A stretch of 7,758 nt of DNA from Clostridia bacterium (GTDB lineage Bacteria; Bacillota; Clostridia; Oscillospirales; Acutalibacteraceae), in the NCBI GenBank assembly GCA_017454565.1, contig JAFTCS010000146.1, forward strand, positions 1 through 7,758. Reading direction: 5' to 3'. A program made the position numbers and the translations under genes. The notes below the pieces were generated by a model. The model was not told the DNA's origin and did no database searches. It saw only the letters and a program-made list of their open reading frames with translations. This document shows positions 1 to 6,079 of the stretch, piece after piece. Position 1 is the stretch's first letter. Each line of letters begins with the position of its first letter.

Positions 1-1372
1 TGTTGGTGTAGGCGGTCACCGCCCTTGCCGTGGTGTTTATTATAGTGTTCCCCGAAACAGCGGAGCCTGTGCTGTTGCTGACATATACCGAGTCATTGCA
101 CTTGTCGAGATAGTTGTTTTTGAGCGTTGCCTTGCCGGTGTCAACATATATGCCACGGTAGGGAGCCCCGGTAACGATGTTGTCGTGGGCGTTGATAACG
201 GAGCTGTAGTAGCCGTGGATGCCGCATATCCGGCTGTCGGAGCCGCCGCTGTAGTTGGCGGTCTTTATCGTGTTCGAGTATATCTCAAGAGAGGTGCTGT
301 TTGTCATATCTATCTTCGAGCCTGTCTTGGTGTTTGACAGCTCAAAAGCAGACATAGCGCCGAGCTCCATTCGGTTCGTGCCGAAGTTATAGATCTTGGA
401 CTTTATATCGGAGCCGGGTTTATAGGACGAATTGTCAAGGGTGTTGTTATATACCGAGCCCCTTGTGTTCTCTGCGTGGATAAGGGTCGGGGTGTTGGTG
501 GCCTTGTTGCTGTAAAACTCGAAGTTCTTGAAATTCGCCGCATTGCAGCAGCCGTAATAGCAGTTTGTGAAGGTGTTGCCGTATATCTTTATGCTGTCGG
601 CTGTGAGGGTGTCATAAACGTGATGGGTGCCCACACCAGTAGGAACGCCGGCGAATTTACAGCCGTAGACACTGATGTTTTTCATGTTCCTGCCTGCCGA
701 GCCGCCCTCGGGCTCTACAAAGTCTATGTGGAGAGCCTCTGCCGACCAGTAAGATGTGGAGCTGGTCTGCGAGGTATAGGCACTGGCGGAGCCTGTGAAG
801 GGCTTGAAATCAGTAAAGGTACAGTTAGCAGCGGTCAAACCCTGTGCGCCGTCAACGACCACGCAGTGAGTTCCGCAGTAGTTGCGAAACGTTACGCCCG
901 AGAGGGTTATATTGTCCGTTGAGCGGAAGGACACAAGACCCTTTGCCTGGGTGGTGGTCTGGGCGTTCCCGTTAAAGGTCCCTCCGTTGACGGTTATATT
1001 CTTCTGGCTGTCGGTCTCCATAATATAAACGCTTGGAGCGCCTTTCTGACGCATGAGCACAGCGCCGGAGTCCATCTGGAGAGTGGTGTTTGAATATATC
1101 CTCAAAGACCTGGCAGACTTGCCGGACGGAGTTCCGATATAGTATCTGCCCGACGGCACGACCACCTTGACCGGCACCGAGCTGCCCTTTGCTGCATCCA
1201 GCGCTTTCTGGAAAGCATCTGTGTCATCGGCGGAGTCGGAACCGTTGGCACCGTAAGATGTGACATTGACAGTTTTCACCGCTGCAGCACCAGCAGGGAG
1301 ACTAAAAGCCCCCTCTGCGCAAAGCGCCAGAGCCACAGAACACAGTGTCCCCAAAACTTTTGTAAGCCTCAT
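1..1372 (-). CDS. Secreted right-handed beta-helix protein (pectate lyase 3-like), 3' partial
   Basis: Open from ATG at 1372 to the left edge, 457 codons with no stop, so the C-terminus is missing. The start follows AGGAGG by 6 nt. Residues 1-31 form a signal peptide: charged MRLTK, a hydrophobic core, and a likely cleavage in AGAAA. The mature start holds YGANGSDSADDTDAFQKAL (about 40-58), the classic N-terminal motif of the pectate_lyase_3 / GH28-like beta-helix family. The rest is a run of short strands rich in N, S, T and G, with repeats such as ISVYGCKF, IKIYGNTF, LEIYSNTI and AVSGNTII, typical of parallel beta-helix coils. It is probably exported and may act on a polysaccharide or as a surface protein. 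The exact substrate cannot be told, and catalytic residues are not identifiable with confidence. A dockerin, cell-wall anchor or carbohydrate-binding module could follow outside the window. Expression is controlled by the riboswitch directly upstream. Confidence 0.9.
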   Translation of the reverse strand, partial: MRLTKVLGTLCSVALALCAEGAFSLPAGAAAVKTVNVTSYGANGSDSADDTDAFQKALDAAKGSSVPVKVVVPSGRYYIGTPSGKSARSLRIYSNTTLQMDSGAVLMRQKGAPSVYIMETDSQKNITVNGGTFNGNAQTTTQAKGLVSFRSTDNITLSGVTFRNYCGTHCVVVDGAQGLTAANCTFTDFKPFTGSASAYTSQTSSTSYWSAEALHIDFVEPEGGSAGRNMKNISVYGCKFAGVPTGVGTHHVYDTLTADSIKIYGNTFTNCYYGCCNAANFKNFEFYSNKATNTPTLIHAENTRGSVYNNTLDNSSYKPGSDIKSKIYNFGTNRMELGAMSAFELSNTKTGSKIDMTNSTSLEIYSNTIKTANYSGGSDSRICGIHGYYSSVINAHDNIVTGAPYRGIYVDTGKATLKNNYLDKCNDSVYVSNSTGSAVSGNTIINTTARAVTAYTN

Positions 1373-1379
1373 ATTTCTA

Positions 1380-1386
1380 CCTCCTG
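1380..1386 (-). promoter_or_regulatory. Ribosome binding site of the beta-helix gene
   Basis: The minus strand reads CAGGAGGTAGAAATATG. AGGAGG lies 6 nt before ATG 1372 and fixes the start. The site lies directly after the T-run of the riboswitch terminator, so it is transcribed only when the terminator fails to form. Confidence 0.85.
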
Positions 1387-1390
1387 TAAC

Positions 1391-1421
1391 AAAAAAAGCA
1401 ACGCATCCTGCGACGCATTGC
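1391..1421 (-). terminator. Riboswitch-controlled intrinsic terminator
   Basis: On the minus strand GCAATGCGTC pairs with GATGCGTTGC across a GCAG loop, giving a 10-bp stem with two G-U pairs. Seven T residues (1391-1397) follow. It lies between the aptamer and the ribosome site of the beta-helix gene, so it acts as the expression platform. Confidence 0.88.
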
Positions 1422-1476
1422 CAAAGCTGCAACCGGCTGTCATACCTCTTGGATTAGACCCTTGGCTTTGCGTCGC
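1410..1476 (-). promoter_or_regulatory. Predicted antiterminator pairing
   Basis: The aptamer core segment complementary to 1460-1476 can pair with the segment complementary to 1410-1426, which includes most of the terminator 5' arm. GCGACGCA pairs with TGCGTCGC (8 bp), then a 2x2 AA/AA internal loop, then GCCAAGG with CTTTGGC (7 bp, one G-U). This long helix excludes both the folded aptamer and the terminator. Ligand binding that holds the aptamer together would release the terminator arm, which predicts ligand-induced termination (OFF). This is read from base pairing only. Confidence 0.7.
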
Positions 1477-1498
1477 TGCCTTTCGGCAGGTTTGCTAA
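1426..1498 (-). promoter_or_regulatory. Cyclic di-GMP-I (GEMM-I) riboswitch aptamer
   Basis: The minus strand holds the GEMM-I landmarks in order. GCAAACC (1489-1495) pairs with GGTTGC (1429-1434) as P1, with one bulged A. CTGCC-GAAA-GGCAG forms the P2 hairpin with its GNRA tetraloop. The conserved joining segment GACGCAAAGCC follows. Then comes a P3 stem holding GGGTCTAA and TATGAC, which resembles the 11-nt tetraloop receptor (TCTAA/TATGA), and finally CAGCCGGTTGC. Known members bind the second messenger c-di-GMP; a variant subgroup binds 3',3'-cGAMP. The G just before CAAACC fits the c-di-GMP form, but ligand identity is inferred. It lies about 5 nt after the predicted transcription start and about 50 nt before the beta-helix start codon. 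Confidence 0.93.
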
Positions 1499-1509
1499 TT
1501 ATTGGATAT

Positions 1510-1538
1510 AGTATACCATGTTTCAGCTGAAAAGTCAA
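1510..1538 (-). promoter_or_regulatory. Sigma-A promoter of the riboswitch / beta-helix transcript
   Basis: The minus strand carries TTGACT (1533-1538), a 17-nt spacer, then TATACT (1510-1515). Transcription would start near 1502-1504, just ahead of the aptamer. The spacer contains the perfect 12-bp palindrome TTTCAGCTGAAA (1521-1532). Confidence 0.85.
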
Positions 1539-1582
1539 GGGAAGCGGCGGTCTGACGCAGCCTTCCGGCTGAATAAAGAGAC

Positions 1583-1617
1583 AAAAAGCGACCGCTTTAT
1601 ATTTCCTTGCTGTCGCT
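1583..1617 (-). terminator. Possible weak intrinsic terminator
   Basis: On the minus strand AGCGAC pairs with GTCGCT (1612-1617 with 1587-1592) over a 19-nt loop, followed by TTTTT at 1583-1587. The stem is short and the loop long. The stop codon of the upstream remnant falls within the loop, which fits the end of an old gene. Confidence 0.4.
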
Positions 1618-1739
1618 GTTTGGGCAAAATATAAAGGCGACCATTGGCACCTCCCATATTATCCGTTCGGGAAGAGTGTGGGTTATGATGTGATCGACCT
1701 TGTTTCCAGCCGCATCAGTTCATCAAATCCGATTTTCAT
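1597..1739 (-). pseudogene. Frameshifted gene remnant, possibly metallophosphoesterase
   Basis: ATG 1739 follows GTGAGG closely and opens MKIGFDELMRLETRSITS before TAA at 1683-1685. The adjacent frame, open from 1719 to the TAA at 1597-1599, reads KVDHIITHTLPERIIWEVP and then MVAFIFCPNSDSKEI. The VDHIITHTLP stretch resembles the VDYIITHxxP metal-binding histidine motif of calcineurin-like phosphoesterases. A one- or two-base indel near 1703 would join the two frames into one short protein. The body of such an enzyme (over 150 residues, with the GDxHG and GNHD motifs) is absent. I therefore read it as an internal deletion plus frameshift that left only the two ends. The family call is weak. 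A promoter lies upstream (1818-1846) and a weak terminator downstream. Confidence 0.4.
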
Positions 1740-1817
1740 GACCTCACACTTTCATGTATCCGTATTGTCGTCTCATATATAGAATGAAAAACTGAGGTTT
1801 GGTTATAAATCATTAAA

Positions 1818-1846
1818 ATTATATCATAGTATCACAGGCTTTACAA
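1818..1846 (-). promoter_or_regulatory. Candidate minus-strand promoter for the remnant
   Basis: TTGTAA (1841-1846), 17-nt spacer, TATAAT (1818-1823), preceded by TGA as an extended -10. Start of transcription would be near 1811, giving a leader of about 70 nt to the remnant ATG at 1739. Confidence 0.5.
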
Positions 1847-1849
1847 GCC

Positions 1850-2164
1850 ATGGTACAGCTGTTGTTACAAGTCCTACACTCCCATGTTCTGACCTTCAAG
1901 GTGGATAAGTCAATGCTCGGAGACACCGAGTTTGACAATTTGCTGTTCTTGTGATATGATGAGGAAAATGGCAATAAAACCACTGACCATTATGTAATCG
2001 TTACAGGTATATATAGAGATGATGTTGCAAATCAATTGTTTTTAAGAGTATCATCTTGGGGACAAAAGTATTATATTCTAGAATCTGATTTAGATTATAT
2101 TGTTAGCCTATATTCTTGTGCCATATTTAGTAATGTTTTATTATTGGAGGAATGGCAATGGTGA
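1850..2164 (+). pseudogene. C-terminal remnant of a C39/papain-like cysteine peptidase
   Basis: The reading frame runs from 1850 to TGA 2162-2164, broken by one in-frame TGA at 1952-1954. Before the stop it reads KVDKSMLGDTEFDNLLFL; after it, YDEENGNKTTDHYVIVTGIY, then LFLRVSSWGQKYYI and a short tail. DHYVIVTGI, with the histidine, and the later SSWG match the catalytic-histidine half of C39-like peptidases (papain fold, where SSWG stands at the NSWG position). The N-terminal half with the catalytic cysteine is not visible upstream, so this is a truncated remnant. Sequence looks conserved on both sides of the stop, so the TGA is a late lesion or a sequencing error. Its end overlaps the next gene's start at 2158 by 7 nt, suggesting an ancestral two-gene operon. 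Confidence 0.6.
1932..1960 (+). promoter_or_regulatory. Consensus promoter inside the peptidase remnant
   Basis: TTGACA (1932-1937), 17-nt spacer, TATGAT (1955-1960), with TGA just before the -10 as an extended -10 element. It points at the membrane-protein gene starting at 2158, with a predicted leader of about 190 nt. The in-frame TGA of the remnant is the same TGA that forms the extended -10. Confidence 0.55.
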
Positions 2165-2832
2165 AAAAGATTCTCCTATGTACAATTGCTTTTTTGCTCG
2201 GAACGCACTTGTTATCTATTCAAGCATTTGCAAGGACCGATCGTTATACCTACAATATCATAATAGAATCCGAAGATATTACCGATGAAGCCTGTTATAT
2301 TGATCTCTTGATCAAAATTGACAAGAGCGATGATCGATATGTCGAAAAAAACGAAGAGAATATGAAGCGGTTCGGCTTTGATACCGAGAAGCTTTGCAAG
2401 TATAATGATAATGGATTTGTCAGCTTTTCCTGTCATGTGAAAAGAAATCTTACAGAACCTGAATTAAGAAAGAACCAACAACGTGAATCATCGAATGATT
2501 TTACCTGTACACTCGATGGTAGGAAAACAGCTGTAGGTTGGGACATGATTCACGGCGACTACAAGTTCAAAGTAATTATTCTTGATGAAAACGGTGAGAT
2601 ATTGCAGACTTCGGATATGTTTGATATTGATGGGATGAAAAAAGATGATGCCTATATTGAATATAACGTAAAGACAAACACTGTTAGGCTGGTTTATCCT
2701 TTTAAGAGCGAAGACGCTTTTGGCAGACTGATAGGTATAATATTTGAAGCTGTGCCAATAATCGCGCTGGTAGTGTTTGTAGTCAGCATAGGGCTTTTGA
2801 TTCTTTGGTATATAAGACACAGAACATCATAA
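2158..2832 (+). CDS. Secreted, C-terminally membrane-anchored protein, unknown function
   Basis: I choose ATG 2158 over ATG 2152. GGAGG at 2146-2150 is 7 nt from 2158 but only 1 nt from 2152. The product is 224 aa. Residues 1-25 are a signal peptide (MVKKILL, hydrophobic core, cleavage after QAFA). Residues 26-190 form a soluble domain rich in charged residues and short beta strands. Residues about 198-218 form one TM helix (IIALVVFVVSIGLLILWY), followed by a short basic tail, IRHRTS. The topology is a type I membrane protein with the domain outside the cell. I do not recognise the family. Base use is AT-richer than the beta-helix gene and similar to the peptidase remnant it overlaps, so the two may have arrived together. 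The lost peptidase may have been its functional partner, which is inference. Confidence 0.8.
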   Translation: MVKKILLCTIAFLLGTHLLSIQAFARTDRYTYNIIIESEDITDEACYIDLLIKIDKSDDRYVEKNEENMKRFGFDTEKLCKYNDNGFVSFSCHVKRNLTEPELRKNQQRESSNDFTCTLDGRKTAVGWDMIHGDYKFKVIILDENGEILQTSDMFDIDGMKKDDAYIEYNVKTNTVRLVYPFKSEDAFGRLIGIIFEAVPIIALVVFVVSIGLLILWYIRHRTS

Positions 2833-2848
2833 ATAATAACACTCTCAC

Positions 2849-2889
2849 CCCCGAATCTTGCAGATAAGCAGGATTCGGGGCTAGTTTTG
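2849..2889 (+). terminator. Intrinsic terminator of the membrane-protein gene
   Basis: CCCCGAATCTTGC (2849-2861) pairs with GCAGGATTCGGGG (2868-2880), 13 bp with one G-U pair, closing an AGATAA loop. It is followed by CTAGTTTTG. It lies 17 nt after the stop codon at 2832. Confidence 0.8.
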
Positions 2890-2898
2890 TCAGGACGC

Positions 2899-2931
2899 AA
2901 AAACCCGGGCTTCCTTGCAAAGAAAGCCCGG
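2899..2931 (-). terminator. Intrinsic terminator of the ABC operon
   Basis: On the minus strand CCGGGCTT pairs with AAGCCCGG (2924-2931 with 2905-2912), then G and TTTTT at 2899-2903. It lies about 23 nt after the last operon gene. Together with the plus-strand terminator next to it, it insulates the two convergent units. Confidence 0.82.
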
Positions 2932-2953
2932 CTTCAAATGAATTCACGCTAAT

Positions 2954-4018
2954 TTAGTTTTCCGCTCTTCGCCAAATGATCAGACCGCAGATCACCGACG
3001 ACATCAAAATGATGACGAGGGGCGCTTCCGAACCGTCGATGATGCTTATATAATCAAGGCTATAGGCCATGTTTTCGGTTTTGCCGATCGAAGCAAACAT
3101 ATAGGGCGACAGTTCGGGGATATAATATGAAGCAAGTGACATCAGCGCCGTTATGCCGAAAGCAGCGAGTATATATCTCTTGACAGAACAAAGCTTCTGC
3201 GCAAGTATCGCAAACACCTGATAGCACAGCACAGCGCTTAAAAGCTGCCTTGCGATGATGAATACAATGAACTGTGTGATAGTCCCCCGAAAAGCCGACG
3301 TTGTGAACCCAGTCACGCTCTGCAGCGGAGCAGAGCTGTATTCATTCCTCCCGAGCGTTCCCGACATTATGAGCAGTGACAATTGTTCTGCAGCACACAC
3401 AAGAGTGATCTCCGAGATCATTATCCATTCTCTGACCCTGTGAAACCCGGCTCTTTCAGCCGAGAGCATTATCTGCCTCTCCACGCCTTTCTCATAGCTG
3501 TCGGCACGCAGTACAGCTGTGAGCAGCAGTATGATAACAGGTATAAGGCTGAACGATGACAGATATAGATATTTCATAAACGCATCGGAGTTTACCACTT
3601 TTGGCACAGCAAACCCGGCATACTTTTCGTTGTTTGTGTTTATATCCTTCGGGATATCTATGCTGACTATCCCTTTGCCGTACAGGCAGTAATTGCGATA
3701 GCCTCTGACCTCAAAGCATTTCTGGAGCTCCGAGCGGTAGAGCATCACAGCGGTGATCTCGTCCTGTTCGGCTCCGCCTTTAAGGGACGATAACTGTCTG
3801 GTCTCGATAAACTGAGCACATTGCTCCAGGGTCATCCCCTCGCTCTGCTCTAAAAGTTCATCGAAACGCTCCGACACCGCAGCGCTCTTATAGGGAGAAA
3901 CGCTCTCGCTTTTCATGACCCTGTCTGCGACCAGTCTTGAAGCTGCGATCATTATTATCAGGACGAGTATCATCACCTTGTGGTATTTAAAGAGACGCTC
4001 TGTCTGCACTTTAAGCAT
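2954..4018 (-). CDS. ABC-2 type permease subunit 2
   Basis: 354 aa integral membrane protein. Hydrophobic segments lie at about residues 14-31, 150-170, 197-218, 247-276, 281-300 and 333-349. A hydrophilic domain (about 32-149), rich in charged residues, sits between TM1 and TM2 and should face outward. The plan TM1, large extracytoplasmic domain, five TM segments is that of ABC-2 family exporter permeases. The start at 4018 is supported by AAGGAGG 8 nt upstream. The gene overlaps the previous permease by 8 nt, a sign of translational coupling. It is the last gene of the operon, with the terminator at 2899-2931. It probably forms a heterodimeric channel with permease 1, driven by the ATPase encoded two genes upstream. 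The substrate is unknown. Confidence 0.82.
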   Translation of the reverse strand: MLKVQTERLFKYHKVMILVLIIMIAASRLVADRVMKSESVSPYKSAAVSERFDELLEQSEGMTLEQCAQFIETRQLSSLKGGAEQDEITAVMLYRSELQKCFEVRGYRNYCLYGKGIVSIDIPKDINTNNEKYAGFAVPKVVNSDAFMKYLYLSSFSLIPVIILLLTAVLRADSYEKGVERQIMLSAERAGFHRVREWIMISEITLVCAAEQLSLLIMSGTLGRNEYSSAPLQSVTGFTTSAFRGTITQFIVFIIARQLLSAVLCYQVFAILAQKLCSVKRYILAAFGITALMSLASYYIPELSPYMFASIGKTENMAYSLDYISIIDGSEAPLVIILMSSVICGLIIWRRAEN

Positions 4019-5213
4019 AGCACCGCCTCCTTTTTGATAACAGTATTATCATAAGAAAGCTGATGAGCGTAAAAGCGATCATCGCTGCTGTGAAAATATA
4101 AATGACTCTTATTGGTGAGCCGCCAAGATCAATAACGTTTATATCGTTGCTCATGCCGATGATATCACAGGAAAGGATCTGTCCGGCAGCGCCTTCCAGG
4201 CGTCCTGCCGCTATGCAAAGCGCAAATATCATTCCCGAGCCGAAGGCCGAGACGATGACTTTTCCGGATATAAGGGAGATCAGCATCGAAGCGGCAGCAA
4301 GCGCAAGCAGGTGGATAAGCTTTATTGCATAAACATAAAGGATGAAACCGCCGAAGCTTAGGGAAAGATGTGAAAGCTCGAACCCTTTCAGATACTGTAC
4401 AGGCATAGACAATATGCTGCTGCCGGAGGATATGAGCACTGATAAAACGAGAGCGAAGCAGAACACTGTAAAGAAAACTGCGGCCTGCAAAAGACCTGTG
4501 AAAGATCTTGCGGCGGCATATTTTTTTGCACCGTATGCACTTATCCTGATGCTTGCAAATCTTCGGCTCTGGAGCTCCGACGAGAACACAGAGAAAGTCA
4601 GCATGAAGATGCCTATATATGATATTATCTCTGAAGATAAAAAGTCCGTGAAATTATCCGCCGCTCTGGTGTCATAAACAGTATCAGAGCTTTCTTCGTT
4701 ATGGAGCACCTCTGTGTAGTCATCTGTCATAAGCTCTGCTGTTTTAAGGGAGTATTCATCCTTGACTCCACGCCTTATGTTCCTGCTGTAGCCCTCGACA
4801 CGCTCTGAGATAAGCTCGCAGCTCTTTGCCTGAGAATACAGCTGTTTGCTCATTATGGTATAGATCTGTTTGCTGTTCTCATAGCTTGCGGACCTTGCTT
4901 CCAACAGCTCATCTACCATGCTGTTGGGAAGCACTCCCGGAACGCCGCCGTTGTTGTGTGAATTTATATACTTATCAGCTTTGGCATAGATCTCGTTGCC
5001 GGTGTCAGAGATCATGCTGCTTTTACCTTTTGAAAACTCATAGCCTTCTTTTGCTGTCGAAAATCCGGAAAGTATCTTTTTGTAGTCATCAGCCTTTCCA
5101 TAGCTGCTGTTAAATGAAGCACACATAAAAACAAGGGCAGCACATAAAAGCCCTGCCGTAAGTATAACGGTGGGCTTCATAGCCTTTTTAATGATAAAGG
5201 TGAACAGTTTCAT
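4011..5213 (-). CDS. ABC-2 type permease subunit 1
   Basis: 400 aa membrane protein. Hydrophobic segments lie at about residues 14-33, 192-212, 240-262, 288-313, 318-337 and 369-392. An extracytoplasmic domain of about 155 residues (34-190), partly helical (DELLEARSASYENSKQIY), separates TM1 from TM2. The tail is basic (SKRRRCYA), so the C-terminus is cytoplasmic. It has the same topology as the next gene, yet the two differ in sequence and length, which suggests distinct halves of one heterodimeric transporter. ATG overlaps the ATPase stop as ATGA at 5210-5213. The ribosome site is weak (GGTGAG), so translation probably depends on coupling to the ATPase. The Gly/Ser-rich, helical outer domain could bind a substrate or the operon's lipoprotein; that is inference. 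Confidence 0.83.
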   Translation of the reverse strand: MKLFTFIIKKAMKPTVILTAGLLCAALVFMCASFNSSYGKADDYKKILSGFSTAKEGYEFSKGKSSMISDTGNEIYAKADKYINSHNNGGVPGVLPNSMVDELLEARSASYENSKQIYTIMSKQLYSQAKSCELISERVEGYSRNIRRGVKDEYSLKTAELMTDDYTEVLHNEESSDTVYDTRAADNFTDFLSSEIISYIGIFMLTFSVFSSELQSRRFASIRISAYGAKKYAAARSFTGLLQAAVFFTVFCFALVLSVLISSGSSILSMPVQYLKGFELSHLSLSFGGFILYVYAIKLIHLLALAAASMLISLISGKVIVSAFGSGMIFALCIAAGRLEGAAGQILSCDIIGMSNDINVIDLGGSPIRVIYIFTAAMIAFTLISFLMIILLSKRRRCYA

Positions 5214-6079
5214 GCAGTCTCACCGCCTGCAAAAATGTCCTGCCTCAGCTGTCCGCAAAAATACAGATCGTTGAGGGTTGGCGTCTGCAAAACAGCATTC
5301 GGAGTGGGTTTTGTTTCGGAAACTGTTTTGGCGTTCGTATCCTCAAAATATACCTCTTTGAGCGGTATCATTGAAAGCTCGTCACGAGGTATGCTCCATA
5401 TAAGCCCTTCGATCTTCCTGCAAAGCTTATCGGGGCAGTCGTTTGCTATCACAGAGCCTTTGTTGAGCACGACCAGCCTGTCGCAGATAGTGTCGATATC
5501 AGAAACGATATGAGTCGAGATGATGATTATACACCTGTCTTTAAGCTCCATCATTATCCTTTTGAACTGCTCTCTTTCAAAAGGGTCCAGTCCGGCCGAC
5601 GGTTCATCGAATATCAGTATATCGGGGCTGCCCATTATTGTCTGGGCTATCGCCAGGCGCTGTTTCATTCCGCCGGAAAAAGAGCGTATCTTGTCATTGA
5701 GGTTTTCAGACAGATTCACAAGCTCCAGCACACGCTTTATCTCGCTGTCGATATATTCCTTCTGGATGCCTTTCAGAAGCCCGAAAAGCTCCAGAAAGTC
5801 ATGTGCAGTATAGCCCGGATAAAAGGGCTGTGACTGGAACTGATAGCCAAGCTTCCTGCGGTAGTCTTTCCCCATTTTGAAAACATCAACACCGTCAAGA
5901 AAAACGCCGCCGCCGGTCTTCGGGATAACTCCCGAGATGCAGTTCATGATAGTTGTTTTGCCTGCGCCGTTTGGCCCCAGAAAGGCGTTTATCCCTGTGG
6001 TGAACTCACAGGTTATCCCTCGCAGTGCAGTCTTTTTGCCGTATCTTTTCACAAGATCTTCAACCCGAAGTACGCTCAT
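5210..6079 (-). CDS. ABC transporter ATP-binding protein
   Basis: 289 aa. All nucleotide-binding motifs are intact. Walker A GPNGAGKT is at residues 35-42, the Q-loop is in YQFQSQPF (about 79-86), the signature SFSGGMKQRLAIA is at about 133-145, Walker B ILIFDEP is at 154-160, D-loop SAGLD is at 161-165, and the switch histidine is H190 (ISTH). The domain belongs to the ABC-2 exporter ATPase class (CcmA/NatA-like). A C-terminal extension of about 70 residues (about 220-289) lies past the core, as in related drug and bacteriocin-immunity exporters. The start is coupled: lipoprotein stop TAA and this ATG share one base (TAATG), with GGAGG 6 nt before the ATG. It powers the two permeases encoded next. 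Confidence 0.95.
   Translation of the reverse strand: MSVLRVEDLVKRYGKKTALRGITCEFTTGINAFLGPNGAGKTTIMNCISGVIPKTGGGVFLDGVDVFKMGKDYRRKLGYQFQSQPFYPGYTAHDFLELFGLLKGIQKEYIDSEIKRVLELVNLSENLNDKIRSFSGGMKQRLAIAQTIMGSPDILIFDEPSAGLDPFEREQFKRIMMELKDRCIIIISTHIVSDIDTICDRLVVLNKGSVIANDCPDKLCRKIEGLIWSIPRDELSMIPLKEVYFEDTNAKTVSETKPTPNAVLQTPTLNDLYFCGQLRQDIFAGGETA

Noticed and set aside
476..922. Plus-strand open frame of 148 codons
   Set aside because: It is antisense to the beta-helix gene, whose frame is open for 457 codons with a signal peptide, ribosome site and family motif. The plus-strand product has no ribosome site and no protein-like pattern.
1555..1580. Hairpin CAGCC-GGAA-GGCTG as a second terminator
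   Set aside because: The 5-bp stem is perfect, but on the minus strand it is followed by GCGTCAGACC with no T-run.
2152..2154. ATG 2152 as start of the membrane-protein gene
   Set aside because: It is only 1 nt from GGAGG. ATG 2158 in the same frame has a normal 7-nt spacing and begins a typical signal peptide.
2100..2288. Plus-strand open frame of 62 codons
   Set aside because: It overlaps the peptidase remnant and the membrane-protein gene in another frame, and lacks a ribosome site.
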